From Planctomycetia bacterium (GTDB taxonomy: Bacteria > Planctomycetota > Phycisphaerae > Phycisphaerales > SM1A02): a stretch of 54,698 nt of DNA. The stretch is taken from contig SYGP01000032.1 in the NCBI GenBank assembly GCA_005799495.1, forward strand, positions 1 to 54,698. The letters are read 5' to 3'. This document shows, piece by piece, positions 24,721 to 33,496 of the stretch; positions within the stretch are counted from its first letter, which is position 1, and each line of letters opens with the position of its first letter. The notes beneath the pieces were generated by a model, which made no database searches, was not told where the DNA came from, and saw only the letters and a program-made list of their open reading frames with translations. The translations under genes were made by a program, and so were the position numbers.

Positions 24721-24975
24721 TCACGCAGTCGCTGTTGGCGCGCGGCTTGTTGCCTTCGCGGCCGTGGCGGCCCACCCCTTGGGACCGCTGTGCGCGCTGT
24801 ACTGGACCTTTTCGCCGTCGCGCAGTGTGCGGAAGCCGTGCTCCTGATCAATCACGCTGAAGTGGACGAAGATGTCCTGCCCCTGCGGACCCACGATGAA
24901 GCCGAACCCCTTTCGACTGTCAAACCACTTCACGACGCCTTCACAGTTCACGATCTTTTCAGGGTTGTCGGACAT
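24721..24975 (-). CDS. Cold-shock domain protein
   Basis: An 84-residue single-stranded nucleic-acid-binding protein with both RNA-binding motifs, KGFGFIV (RNP1) and DIFVHFSVI (RNP2), on the usual five-stranded fold (VVKWFDSRKGFGFI, GEKVQYSAHSGPKGWAAT). Such proteins unwind mRNA or act as anti-terminators. The ATG at 24975 has GGAGG five bases upstream; the frame continues to 25197 but only this start matches the family. The C-terminal tail is Ala/Thr-rich. A structured ~93-base leader is predicted. Confidence 0.95.
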   Translation of the reverse strand: MSDNPEKIVNCEGVVKWFDSRKGFGFIVGPQGQDIFVHFSVIDQEHGFRTLRDGEKVQYSAHSGPKGWAATAAKATSRAPTATA

Positions 24976-25034
24976 GCATTCCTCCACGAAAGGGCAGATT
25001 GGCGAGAAGTGAACAATGACCTCGCGATGTGAAT

Positions 25035-25055
25035 CCACTTGCAAACGCCAAGTGG
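25035..25055 (-). repeat. Stem-loop in the cold-shock mRNA leader
   Basis: CCACTTG, 7-base loop, CAAGTGG. It would lie in the transcript about 60-80 bases ahead of the start codon, where cold-shock mRNAs commonly carry regulatory structure. Confidence 0.45.
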
Positions 25056-25074
25056 GGAAACCTTGACGGAAGGG

Positions 25075-25103
25075 ATTGTGCATCAAGAGTCGGCATTGTG
25101 CAA
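25075..25103 (-). promoter_or_regulatory. Candidate cold-shock gene promoter with direct repeats
   Basis: Minus strand: TTGCAC (25103-25098), 17-bp spacer, CACAAT (25080-25075). The octamer TGCACAAT occurs twice (25082-25075 and 25102-25095), 20 bp apart, so on the same face of the helix. Confidence 0.35.
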
Positions 25104-25260
25104 CTTTAGAACGGGAAGAAGTCCACCTTCCCCGCAACCAACTGCACGCCATCCGTCTCACCTCGCGGCTGGCACTCGGTGCCGAAGAGAAGTTCACATC
25201 TGGTTCATGCGACTGAAAATCCTATGGAAACTGCAATTCTCTTGAGCGCCAAACCCTGTC

Positions 25261-25304
25261 AAAAAAGGAACCGAGCCGTTATGCATTCGCATAACGGCTC
25301 GGTT
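25261..25304 (-). terminator. Intrinsic terminator after pnp
   Basis: Perfect 16-bp arms (AACCGAGCCGTTATGC / GCATAACGGCTCGGTT) with a 4-base loop, followed on the minus strand by a short spacer and six T. It lies 25 bp beyond the pnp stop codon. Confidence 0.9.
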
Positions 25305-25329
25305 GAAGAACCAAGGTTGTCCTCTTCGG

Positions 25330-27588
25330 TCAGCGACGGTCGCGCCCGCCACCCCGGCGATCGCGGTCGCGACCACCGCCGCCATCGCGCCGTTGACCGC
25401 CGCCGTCGTTCTCGCCCTCGCCGCCGGCGGGGACGAGAGCCGGGTCTGGCGGATCGAGCAGCGCCTTGCGGCTGAGCTTGATGCGACCAGTGTCATCCAC
25501 ATTGATGACCTTGACCTTGATCTGATCGCCGATCTTCACCACCTCCGTCACATTGCGGACGAAGCCGTGGGCGAGTTCGCTGACATGCACCATGCCATCG
25601 GTGCCTGGCGCGAGTTCCACGAACGCACCGAACTCCTTGATGGAAACGACCTTTCCGTCGTAGATCGTGCCGACCTTGATCTCCGCGCCGAGCGCCTCGA
25701 TTTCCGCCTTGGCTTGCGCGGCGGCTTCAGCATTCGAGCAGGCAATGAACACGGTGCCATCTTCTTCGATGTCGATCTGCGCACCGGTGCGCTCCTGGAT
25801 GCTGCGGATCATCTTGCCGCCAGGACCGATGACCTTGCCGATCTTCTCGGGGTCGATCTTGACGATGGTGATGCGCGGAGCATTGGGCGAGATGTCGGGC
25901 CGAGGTTTCGCAAGCACCTTCTCCATTTCGCCGATCAGGAACAGTCGTCCCTGCTTCGCACGCTCGAAGATCTGGACGATCTCGTCGATCTTCAGACCGC
26001 GTGCCTTCAGGTCGAGCTGGATGCCGGTGATTCCATCGCGCGTGCCCGAGACCTTGAAGTCCATCTCGCCGAAGAAGTCCTCTTCGCCGATGATGTCGGT
26101 CACGTGCGTCACGCGTCCGTCGCCACTGGTGAATCGACCCACGGAAATGCCCGCACAAGTTGCCTTGATCGGCACGCCCGCATCCATCAACGCAAGGCAG
26201 CCGCCGCAGACGCTCGCCATGCTCGACGACCCGTTGCTTTCGGTGATCTCGCTCGTCAGGCGAACGGTGTAGGGGAAGTCCTCTGAACTGGGGAGGATCG
26301 CCAGAAGCGACCGCTCGGCGAGCGCCCCGTGCCCGATCTCGCGGCGTCCGGGGCCCGTGATGCGTCCCGCTTCACCCGTGCAGAATGGAGGGAAGTAGTA
26401 GTGCAGGAAGAACTTCTTCGCGTACTCGGGGAGCAGCCCGTCGACGATCTGCTCGTCCTTCGTGGTGCCCAATGTGCAGGTCACCACGGACTGCGTTTCG
26501 CCACGCTGGAAGAAGGCAGACCCATGTGTGCGGGGCAGCAAGGCAACGCTCATGTCGAGCGCACGGATTTGGTCGAGTCCGCGTCCGTCGGCGCGAACGC
26601 CCTTCTCGGCCACGAGGTAATGCGTGATCTTCTTTTCCAGGAGGCGCAGGCTCTCTTTCGCTTCGCGCAGGCGCTTCTCCGCGGCGAGGTGATCCGTGTA
26701 GCTGAGACCCGCCGGCACGGCAAAGGATGACTCGATGACCCACTTCTTGATGCGGTCGACTTCGTCGTTGCGCGCCTGCTTGCCGTGGATCTGGCGCGCC
26801 TTCAGCAGCTGGTCGTACGCCTTCTCCTTGACGAGAGCCATCACTTCCGCGCTCGGCGCGACGGAGTCGCCCGCGCGCTTCGCAGGCGCGCCGCTCTTCG
26901 CGTGCAGTTCCCCGATGAGTTCGAGGATTGGGCGAACGCCGTTGTCGTAGCCGAAGCGAATCGCCGCCAACATGTCCGCTTCGCCGATCTCAGCCGCACC
27001 GACTTCGATCATGTTGATGCCATCGCAGTGACCCGAGAGCACCAGATCAAGATCGCTGAACTCCATCTGCGCTTGGGTCGGATTGATCACGAAAGTCGGC
27101 TGGTCGTCGATGAAGATGCGGCCCACTCGGACGGTGGCGACGGGGCCGTTGAACGGTGCATCGGAGAGATGCAGCGCTGCAGCGGCGGCGCTGCACCCGA
27201 GCACATCCGAATCGTTCTGCCCGTCGTGGGACAAGACGAGTACTTGCAACTGCACCTCATCCACGAAACCCTCGGGGAACAGCGGACGGATCGGGCGATC
27301 CATCATGCGCATGGTGAGGATTTCCTTCTCGCTTGGTGGACCTTCCTTCTTTCGAAAACCACCTGGATACTTGCCTGCTGCGGGTGCCTTCTCGCGGTAG
27401 TCGCAGGTGAGCGGGAAGAAGTCGATTCCGGCGCGCGGATTGGCGCGAACGGCGGTGGCGAGAACGACGGTCTCGCCGTAGGTGGCGACCACAGCGCCGC
27501 TTGCGAGCTTCGCGATCTTGCCGGTTTCGAGGCGGTAGATGCGACCACCGATCTCGCGTTCCACGGAAACATGCTGTCGAGTTGTCAT
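25330..27588 (-). CDS. pnp: Polyribonucleotide nucleotidyltransferase (PNPase)
   Basis: Phosphorolytic 3'-to-5' exoribonuclease of mRNA turnover, 752 residues. Domains in order: RNase PH 1 (from the start to ~145), helical linker (~240-310), catalytic RNase PH 2 with FFQRGETQSVVTCTLGT and SNGSSSMASVCGGCLALMDAGVP, a KH domain from ~571 with IGKVIGPGGKMIR, and an S1 domain from ~637 (GTIYDGKVVSIKEFGAFVEL). The last ~35 residues are an RGG-like Gly/Arg/Asp tail. It follows rpsO by 181 bp, the conserved rpsO-pnp arrangement, and ends at a strong terminator. Confidence 0.97.
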   Translation of the reverse strand: MTTRQHVSVEREIGGRIYRLETGKIAKLASGAVVATYGETVVLATAVRANPRAGIDFFPLTCDYREKAPAAGKYPGGFRKKEGPPSEKEILTMRMMDRPIRPLFPEGFVDEVQLQVLVLSHDGQNDSDVLGCSAAAAALHLSDAPFNGPVATVRVGRIFIDDQPTFVINPTQAQMEFSDLDLVLSGHCDGINMIEVGAAEIGEADMLAAIRFGYDNGVRPILELIGELHAKSGAPAKRAGDSVAPSAEVMALVKEKAYDQLLKARQIHGKQARNDEVDRIKKWVIESSFAVPAGLSYTDHLAAEKRLREAKESLRLLEKKITHYLVAEKGVRADGRGLDQIRALDMSVALLPRTHGSAFFQRGETQSVVTCTLGTTKDEQIVDGLLPEYAKKFFLHYYFPPFCTGEAGRITGPGRREIGHGALAERSLLAILPSSEDFPYTVRLTSEITESNGSSSMASVCGGCLALMDAGVPIKATCAGISVGRFTSGDGRVTHVTDIIGEEDFFGEMDFKVSGTRDGITGIQLDLKARGLKIDEIVQIFERAKQGRLFLIGEMEKVLAKPRPDISPNAPRITIVKIDPEKIGKVIGPGGKMIRSIQERTGAQIDIEEDGTVFIACSNAEAAAQAKAEIEALGAEIKVGTIYDGKVVSIKEFGAFVELAPGTDGMVHVSELAHGFVRNVTEVVKIGDQIKVKVINVDDTGRIKLSRKALLDPPDPALVPAGGEGENDGGGQRRDGGGGRDRDRRGGGRDRR

Positions 27589-27769
27589 GAGAGCCTTTCA
27601 GTCAATGCGTTGCGGGGCGCTGGATTCTTTGGAATGCGCCGCGCGAGGTGATGCCACAGGTCTTCGAGTCGAGGATGCTGCAGCGGAAGATCCCGGCATG
27701 GCAGAGGCTGGAACGCAGAAAGCGCTGCGCACAAGCGACTGCCACCCACGGGGGTGAACAATGCGTCGT

Positions 27770-28036
27770 TTACTTGCGCAGACCAAGCTTCTTGATGAGC
27801 GACGCGTAGTCCGCACGCCGGGTTTCGGCGAGGTAGCGGAGCAGGCTGTTGCGCTTGCTGACCATCAGGAGCAGTCCCCGTCGCCCCGCATGGTCCTTGG
27901 TGTGTGCCTTGAAATGGTCCTGCAGCGAATTGATGCGCTGTGTGAGGAGTGCAATCTGCACTTCCGTGGAACCACAGTCCTTGTCGTGCTTTCGGTGCGC
28001 CGCAATGATGGGCGCGCGCTCGGTCGTCGTGATCAT
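27770..28036 (-). CDS. rpsO: 30S ribosomal protein S15
   Basis: An 88-residue protein of standard length with the S15 signature (GSTEVQIALLTQRINSLQDHFKAH, GRRGLLLMVSKRNSLLRYL). It binds the central domain of 16S rRNA early in small-subunit assembly and in some bacteria represses its own translation through its leader. AAGGACTCC stands before the ATG. A CG-rich stem-loop lies in the leader, and a promoter is visible upstream. Between its stop and pnp there is only a small 5-bp hairpin (about 27749-27762). Confidence 0.97.
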   Translation of the reverse strand: MITTTERAPIIAAHRKHDKDCGSTEVQIALLTQRINSLQDHFKAHTKDHAGRRGLLLMVSKRNSLLRYLAETRRADYASLIKKLGLRK

Positions 28037-28053
28037 GGAGTCCTTTGTCTCGT

Positions 28054-28068
28054 CCCCCGTCGCGGGGG
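28054..28068 (-). promoter_or_regulatory. CG-rich stem-loop in the rpsO leader
   Basis: CCCCCG, 3-base loop, CGGGGG, located 17 bases before the rpsO start codon. It could be part of an S15 autoregulatory site, but I cannot see a pseudoknot with confidence. Confidence 0.4.
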
Positions 28069-28098
28069 CGTTCTTGATGCCTGTGAATTGAGTCCCGA

Positions 28099-28127
28099 AG
28101 GGTACCGCGGGCGGGTGGACAGGTCAA
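28099..28127 (-). promoter_or_regulatory. rpsO-pnp promoter
   Basis: Minus strand: TTGACC (28127-28122), exact 17-bp spacer, TACCCT (28104-28099). Predicted start near 28092, giving a leader of ~55 bases that contains the stem-loop. Confidence 0.6.
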
Positions 28128-28163
28128 TGCACTGCCGACGGTGGCCCGCATTATCCGATAACC

Positions 28164-28179
28164 GCCTCCCATCGGAGGC
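28164..28179. repeat. Inverted repeat upstream of the carboxyltransferase promoter
   Basis: GCCTCC, CATC, GGAGGC, about 33-48 bp before the predicted -10 of the gene at 28225. Possible operator; no T-run follows. Confidence 0.35.
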
Positions 28180-28211
28180 TTGGAGTGCGAGGAATGCGCG
28201 ATTCGACCGCC

Positions 28212-28217
28212 TATTCT
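28212..28217 (+). promoter_or_regulatory. Candidate leaderless -10 (TATTCT)
   Basis: Ends seven bases before the ATG at 28225. The start codon has no Shine-Dalgarno site. Confidence 0.4.
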
Positions 28218-28224
28218 CCTCTCC

Positions 28225-29862
28225 ATGACGACCACGGTCCATTCGCTGCGGAGCGCCACGGATGAATGGACGGTTCTTGCCGCCACGATCGAGCAAGGCG
28301 GCGGCGCGGGCGGTGCGGAGCGCCAACATCGTCACGGCCGTCTCACCGCGCGCGAACGCATTGCACTGCTGCTCGACGCCGACACGCGTTCACTCGAGTG
28401 TGGATTGATGGCCGCCTGGAACATGTACCGCGAGTATGGCGGTGCGCCGGGTGCGGGCGTCGTCACCACCATCGGCAGCGTGCAGGGCAGGCTCAGCATG
28501 GTGATCGCCAACGATGCGACCGTGAAGGCGGGGGCGTTCTTTCCGATGACCTGCAAGAAGATCATTCGCGCGCAGGAGATGGCACGGCGGGCTCGACTGC
28601 CGCTTCTGTATCTCGTGGACAGTGCGGGCGTCTTTCTTCCCCTCCAGGAGGATGTGTTCCCAGACACGGATGATTTCGGGCGCATTTTCCGCAACAACGC
28701 CGTGATCAGCGCGGATGGCATTCCCCAATACGCCGCGATCATGGGCAATTGCGTGGCGGGTGGCGGCTATCTGCCCGTGCTGTGCGACACACTGCTGATG
28801 ACCGAGGGCAGTGGCCTGTACCTCGCGGGGCCCGCACTGGTGAAGGCGGCGATCGGACAGGAAGTCTCGAGCGAGGAACTGGGCGGAGCGCAGATGCATG
28901 CGCAGATTTCCGGAACGATCGACTTCCGTGAGAAGGATGACCCATCCTGCATCGAGCGGCTGCGACGGCTGATGAATGCGAACGCAGCCGTACGCACCGC
29001 GGCGCAGCCTCCCTGCGATGCGCACGCGCCGTCTCGGAGCGGCGAGTCGATCTACGACATCCACTCGAGCGAGCCGGGAAGTCAGTACGACATGCGGACG
29101 CTTCTGGAGTGCTTCGTCGATCGCGACTCGATGGATGAGTACAAGTCCGAGTACGGGCCGTCGCTCGTCTGCACCTACGCGCGCATCGGGGGATTTCCGG
29201 TGGGGATCGTCGCCAACCAGCGCTGCATGACGGAGCGGCGGATGGCGGGAGGAAAGGCCGGACCATCCTCGGCGAAGTGCATGCCCGCCGTGATCTATGA
29301 CGACAGTGCGGACAAGGCGGCGCGGTTCATTCTCGATGTGAACCAGCGGCGCATTCCGCTGTTGTTCCTGCATGACACGACAGGCTTCATGGTCGGACGC
29401 GACAGCGAGCAGGGGGGGATCATCCGCGCCGGCGCCAAGTTGGTGAACGCGATGAGCAACTCGATCGTTCCCAAGCTCGTGCTCATCATCGGCAATTCGT
29501 ACGGGGCAGGCAACTACGCGATGTGCGGGCGTGCATTCGATCCGCTCTTGACGCTCGCGTGGCCCGCGGCGCGCTGCGCGGTGATGGGTGCCGCGCAGGC
29601 AGCCAACACGCTTCTGCAGATCGACCTCGCGGCACGCGAGCGGCGCGGCGAAGTCGTCGACGAGGCGATGAGGAAGCAACTGCTCGCGGCGATCTCGGCC
29701 TCCTACACACAGCAGCAGGACATCCGCTACGCGGCGAGCCGCGGCTGGGTCGACCGCATCATCGAGCCACACCGCACGCGCGAGGAACTGCTGCTCGCGA
29801 TGCAGATCGCGGCGCAGGCGCCGATCGATGGTGTGTTTCGGACGGGCGTTCTCCAGACTTGA
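28225..29862 (+). CDS. Acyl-CoA carboxylase carboxyltransferase (methylcrotonyl-CoA carboxylase beta-like)
   Basis: A 545-residue biotin-dependent carboxyltransferase subunit, which moves carboxyl from carboxybiotin to an acyl-CoA. The N-terminal half has RLTARERIALLLD, MGNCVAGGGYLPVLCD and GPALVKAAIGQEVSSEELGGA; the C-terminal half has DTTGFMVGRDSEQGGIIRAGAKLV and GNSYGAGNYAMCGRAF. The GAGNYAMCGRAF block and EELGGA pattern are closest to methylcrotonyl- or geranyl-CoA carboxylase rather than PccB. No biotin carboxylase/carrier subunit is in the window, so the substrate is unproven. Start chosen at 28225 to fit the family; rdgB follows after 21 bp. Confidence 0.88.
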   Translation: MTTTVHSLRSATDEWTVLAATIEQGGGAGGAERQHRHGRLTARERIALLLDADTRSLECGLMAAWNMYREYGGAPGAGVVTTIGSVQGRLSMVIANDATVKAGAFFPMTCKKIIRAQEMARRARLPLLYLVDSAGVFLPLQEDVFPDTDDFGRIFRNNAVISADGIPQYAAIMGNCVAGGGYLPVLCDTLLMTEGSGLYLAGPALVKAAIGQEVSSEELGGAQMHAQISGTIDFREKDDPSCIERLRRLMNANAAVRTAAQPPCDAHAPSRSGESIYDIHSSEPGSQYDMRTLLECFVDRDSMDEYKSEYGPSLVCTYARIGGFPVGIVANQRCMTERRMAGGKAGPSSAKCMPAVIYDDSADKAARFILDVNQRRIPLLFLHDTTGFMVGRDSEQGGIIRAGAKLVNAMSNSIVPKLVLIIGNSYGAGNYAMCGRAFDPLLTLAWPAARCAVMGAAQAANTLLQIDLAARERRGEVVDEAMRKQLLAAISASYTQQQDIRYAASRGWVDRIIEPHRTREELLLAMQIAAQAPIDGVFRTGVLQT

Positions 29863-29883
29863 CCCAAGGAAGGCACGCCACCG

Positions 29884-30510
29884 ATGCAGGAGATCGTGGT
29901 CGCCAGCGGAAATCCCCACAAGGTGGAAGAGGTTCGCAGTGTGCTCGGCGCGCTCGGCTGGCGCGTGCTCTCGCTGACGGATGTCGGCTCAGGTGATGCA
30001 CCGGAGCCCGAGGAGGATGGGGAGACCTTTGCGCAGAACGCCCGCATCAAGGCACTCGCCTACGCATCGATCGTGGGCAGGCTGGTGCTGGCGGACGATT
30101 CGGGTTTGGTCGTCGATGCGCTCGGTGGCGAACCAGGCGTGCTCAGCGCGCGCTGGGCTGGTGTGGACGGCGATCGTGCCACGCGCGACGCGGCGAACAA
30201 CGCGAAGTTGCTGGCGCGTCTCGCGGGCGTTCCCGACGCTCAGCGCACGGCACGCTTCGTGTGTTCGATGTGTGTGGCGGGTGTGGATGCAAGAGTGATC
30301 GCGCAGTCGGAAGGGGTCTTCCATGGCTGGATCGGTCACGAGGCGAAAGGCGACAACGGATTCGGATACGACCCGCTCTTTCGCGTGCGATCGAGCTGCG
30401 TGTCGGGCGCGGAACTGACGCCCGAGCAGAAGAACGCACTGAGCCACCGCGGCAGCGCCACGCGCGCCATCGCACACACGCTCGCGCGCCTGGCATCGGC
30501 AGTGCGGTGA
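29884..30510 (+). CDS. rdgB: Non-canonical purine NTP pyrophosphatase (RdgB/HAM1)
   Basis: A 208-residue house-cleaning enzyme that hydrolyses ITP, dITP and XTP to monophosphates. Conserved elements are SGNPHKVEEVR, LADDSGLVVDALGGEPGV, GDNGFGYDPLF and SHRGSATRA, all intact. Length is typical. It overlaps the next gene if that begins at GTG 30507, suggesting a small operon with the carboxyltransferase gene. Confidence 0.96.
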   Translation: MQEIVVASGNPHKVEEVRSVLGALGWRVLSLTDVGSGDAPEPEEDGETFAQNARIKALAYASIVGRLVLADDSGLVVDALGGEPGVLSARWAGVDGDRATRDAANNAKLLARLAGVPDAQRTARFVCSMCVAGVDARVIAQSEGVFHGWIGHEAKGDNGFGYDPLFRVRSSCVSGAELTPEQKNALSHRGSATRAIAHTLARLASAVR

Positions 30511-30512
30511 GC

Positions 30513-31832
30513 ATGCCGATCCAACTGCCCATCCTGCCGCTCGCGACGCCGAACCAGCGGTATTCCTGTCATGGGTGCGGTTCCTGCTGCCGAGACTTCT
30601 CGGTGCAACTGCGCGATGTCGATCTGCAGCGCATCGAAGCACAGCAGTGGCGAAGCGAACTCGGCTTCGACCCCGTGGTGACGTTTCGGGGACAGCGGTA
30701 TCTGCGCCAGCACAGGGATGGCGCGTGCGTCTTTCTCGAGGCAGATGGCAAGTGCCGCATTCATGCGCGCCACGGATTCGCTGAGAAGCCGCTCGCGTGC
30801 CAGATGTTTCCGTACACGCTCTCACCGGATGCCCACGCATCGCAGCTCGGCGTGAGTTTCGCGTGTGGCAGTGTGACGGCGAACCGCGGCGAACTCCTGC
30901 GCGGACAGGAAGTCGAGGCGCTTCGGATCGCTCTCCGTGGAATCCCCGAGTCGCTGACAGCCGCGCTCGATGCGCCGCTTGCGCGTGGACTTCGTTCGCA
31001 GTCGGGTGAATTGCAGGCGCTCGAACGGCGACTCGTTCGGTGGCTTGGCAGTTCGCATCCGCTCTCCGTTCGGATCGATGGACTGGGCTGGATGGCACAG
31101 ATGCTGTCGGTCGCAAAGTTGGCGTCCGTTCGCGCACAGAGGTGGAAGGAGCTGCTCGACATCCTGCTCGGCGCACTTCCCGATGAGCTTTCGATGTCGA
31201 CGCTCGGGCCTCCCACGGCGCGTCAGCGAGCGATGCTTCGCGGAGCGGTCTTTGCGCGAACCGAAGACCCCAAGCCGCTCGCTGCTGGAGCTCCCTCGCG
31301 CGCGCGCGCCACCGTTCAACAACTGCTTCGCAGCATGCGCTGGCAGCGCGGTCGACACGATGCGCTTGTTCCGACGATCGGCATGGGTTGGCCCACCGGA
31401 GCGCGATTCGGTTCGGTCGATGCGATGCCGGCTGCGGCGGACTCGGATGACTGTTCTTCCATCGATGAGCTCGTTACGCGTTGGTTGCGCGCGCGTGTCG
31501 AGGGTGGTCGCGTGTGGGGCAGCGGCGCCTACGGATGGAGCGCCGTCGATGGAACGGCTGCGCTTGCGCTCGCTGTGGCATCGGTCGGCTGGGTCGCGCG
31601 GTGGCATGCTGCCGCGTGCGGGAGAGGGAAGGTCACGCTTGAGGACATGCAAGCTGCAGTCGGACGGATTGATCGCACGGCGGGGCGCGCCCCGTGGCTC
31701 GGTGGCTCGACGGAACGCTGGCGAATCGCGTACTTGCTGCGCGACAACGGCCTCCGGCGTGTGCTGCGCGAACAGTGGTCTGGCCCCGCACCCATCGGCG
31801 GATCTGGAACGCAGCACGCGCTCCAAACATGA
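30513..31832 (+). CDS. YkgJ-family cysteine-cluster protein with long C-terminal extension
   Basis: A 439-residue protein. The N-terminal ~110 residues carry the YkgJ/Fe-S-oxidoreductase-like metal-binding pattern: CHGCGSCC, then CVFLEADGKCRIHARHG and PLACQMFPY, seven or more conserved Cys that likely bind zinc or an iron-sulfur cluster. The following ~320 residues are mainly helical and unfamiliar. The ATG at 30513 begins 2 bp after the rdgB stop; a GTG at 30507 would give a GTGA overlap. Biochemical role unknown for the family. Confidence 0.8.
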   Translation: MPIQLPILPLATPNQRYSCHGCGSCCRDFSVQLRDVDLQRIEAQQWRSELGFDPVVTFRGQRYLRQHRDGACVFLEADGKCRIHARHGFAEKPLACQMFPYTLSPDAHASQLGVSFACGSVTANRGELLRGQEVEALRIALRGIPESLTAALDAPLARGLRSQSGELQALERRLVRWLGSSHPLSVRIDGLGWMAQMLSVAKLASVRAQRWKELLDILLGALPDELSMSTLGPPTARQRAMLRGAVFARTEDPKPLAAGAPSRARATVQQLLRSMRWQRGRHDALVPTIGMGWPTGARFGSVDAMPAAADSDDCSSIDELVTRWLRARVEGGRVWGSGAYGWSAVDGTAALALAVASVGWVARWHAAACGRGKVTLEDMQAAVGRIDRTAGRAPWLGGSTERWRIAYLLRDNGLRRVLREQWSGPAPIGGSGTQHALQT

Positions 31833-31873
31833 TGCGTCACGGCTCGCGCGCCTGATGCACCCACCTCAGTGGA

Positions 31874-32887
31874 TCAGGCTGTGCCTTTGCCGATGGAGGC
31901 GCGCATGTCCGTATCCGCGTTGAGGTTCTTCATTCTGTAGAAGTCCATCACGCCCAGATTGCCTCCGCGGAACGCATCCGCCATCGCACGCGGAATGTCA
32001 GCCTCCGCCAGGATCACGAGCGCACGGTTCTTCTGTGCCTCCGCGTTGTACTCCGCCTCTTGCGCCACGGCGGCTGCGCGGCGCTGCTCGGCTTGCGCCT
32101 GGAAGCGCTTGGTGTCCGCTTCCGCCTGCGCGGCCTGCAACTGCGCCCCGATGTTCTCACCCACATCGACATCCGCGATGTCAATCGAGAGAATCTCGAA
32201 GGCCGTTCCAGAGTCCAGTCCCTTGGCGAGCACGGTCTTGGAAATCCTGTCGGGGTTTTCGAGCACGCTCTTGTGGTCCTCGGCCGATCCGATCGTCGAG
32301 ATGATGCCTTCGCCGACGCGGGCAATGATCGTCTCCTCCGTTGCGCCGCCCACGAGCCGCGCGATGTTGGTTCGGACAGTGACGCGAGCCTTCGCCTTCA
32401 GTTGGATGCCATCCTTCGCCACCGCGTCGATCGTCTGCTTGCCGGAGGTGGGATTCGGACAGTCGATCACCTTCGGCATCACGGATGTGTTCACTGCATC
32501 CACGATGTCCCGTCCCGCGAGGTCGATCGCAACGGCTCGGTCCCACGCCATGTCGATGCCAGCCTTCTCCGCTGCGATCATGGCGCGCACCACATTGGTG
32601 ACCCGTCCGCCTGCCAGGAGGTGCGCCTCCATCGCCTGGGTGCTGATTTCCAGCCCCGCCTTGCGTGCGCTGATTCGGTTGATCACGATGACGGACGAGT
32701 TGACTTTTCGGAGGCGCATCATGATGAGGTCGAGCAGGCTCACGGGTGCACCGCTCAACCAAGCCTGCAACCACAACTGCAGGTACTGACCGATGATCAG
32801 GAGGAAGATCAGTCCGACAACGGCGAGGACGGCAAGGCCAACCCACGCCCACGGAGCGATCGCGAGTGTCGAGAGAGAGTTCATCAT
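31874..32887 (-). CDS. floA: Flotillin-like protein FloA
   Basis: A 337-residue SPFH-family membrane-scaffold protein matching the YqfA/FloA type: N-terminal hydrophobic segment ([22 protein letters not shown], ~18-40), [11 protein letters not shown], the SPFH core, then a helical Glu/Ala-rich C-terminal region ([52 protein letters not shown]). These oligomerise in functional membrane microdomains. It is the last gene of an operon with two NfeD-type proteins, the same association known from Bacillus yqeZ-yqfA. Confidence 0.95.
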   Translation of the reverse strand: MMNSLSTLAIAPWAWVGLAVLAVVGLIFLLIIGQYLQLWLQAWLSGAPVSLLDLIMMRLRKVNSSVIVINRISARKAGLEISTQAMEAHLLAGGRVTNVVRAMIAAEKAGIDMAWDRAVAIDLAGRDIVDAVNTSVMPKVIDCPNPTSGKQTIDAVAKDGIQLKAKARVTVRTNIARLVGGATEETIIARVGEGIISTIGSAEDHKSVLENPDRISKTVLAKGLDSGTAFEILSIDIADVDVGENIGAQLQAAQAEADTKRFQAQAEQRRAAAVAQEAEYNAEAQKNRALVILAEADIPRAMADAFRGGNLGVMDFYRMKNLNADTDMRASIGKGTA

Positions 32888-32896
32888 CCCCGGATG

Positions 32897-33496
32897 TTAG
32901 TGCCCCGGCACTTCGCGGACCTTGAGTTGACCCTCGAAGACTTCGATGACGTCCACGGCAGCACCTTCCGCGATGAATCCACTTTCGGCAATGGCGTCGA
33001 TGCGTTGACCGTCCACGCGCACAAAGCCGATGGGTCGGAGTGTGGTGACTGCGACGCCGCTTCGTCCGACCAGCTCCGACAAGCGCGCCGTCAGCGCCGC
33101 AGCTGCCTTGCCCCGTGCGGCAACGGATGGGTCCGCGCCCTCCGCATGCAACGCATCTCCGACAGCGGCACCATCTGCACCCTCCTGCAGGATCATGCGC
33201 CGCGCGATGGGCGTGTGTGACCACACCTTGAAGATGAGCAGCAGCAGAAGCGGACTTCCCGCACACAGCAGAGCGAGGTAGACGGCGCCGTAGACCGTGT
33301 CGTAGATGAACATGGACGCGATCGAAGCCACGGCAGCGACGCCCGTCATGATGGCGAGAGCGCCACCGGTGGGCACGAAGATCTCCAGCACCAGCAAAAC
33401 CAGGGCGAGCGCGAGGAGTCCGAGCGCGACGAAGAGATAGACCTCCTCACGAGGCGCGGGGGCTGCAGCAGATTGCAGGAGCGCAACAACAGTCAT
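32897..33496 (-). CDS. Short NfeD-family membrane protein
   Basis: A 199-residue protein: two or three hydrophobic segments (LFVALGLLALALVLLVLEIFVPT, ALAIMTGVAAVASIASMFIY, AVYLALLCAGSPLLLLLIFKV) and a C-terminal OB-fold NfeD domain (GRSGVAVTTLRPIGFVRVDGQRIDAIAESGFI). NfeD proteins pair with SPFH-family proteins. The start at 33496 makes an ATGA overlap with the preceding protease gene; floA follows after 9 bp. The longer open frame upstream to 34270 is a shadow. Confidence 0.9.
   Translation of the reverse strand: MTVVALLQSAAAPAPREEVYLFVALGLLALALVLLVLEIFVPTGGALAIMTGVAAVASIASMFIYDTVYGAVYLALLCAGSPLLLLLIFKVWSHTPIARRMILQEGADGAAVGDALHAEGADPSVAARGKAAAALTARLSELVGRSGVAVTTLRPIGFVRVDGQRIDAIAESGFIAEGAAVDVIEVFEGQLKVREVPGH

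Larger units (their letters stand above)
24976..25329. other. Leader and promoter region of the cold-shock gene plus pnp terminator
   Basis: 354 bp without a gene. From low to high coordinates: ribosome site, a 7-bp stem-loop (25035-25055), a candidate promoter (25075-25103) with 8-bp direct repeats, about 150 bp in which I see nothing, and the pnp terminator (25261-25304). Confidence 0.7.

Noticed and set aside
28390-29919. 509-residue minus-strand frame opposite the carboxyltransferase
   Set aside because: Shadow frame; the plus strand has the conserved enzyme.
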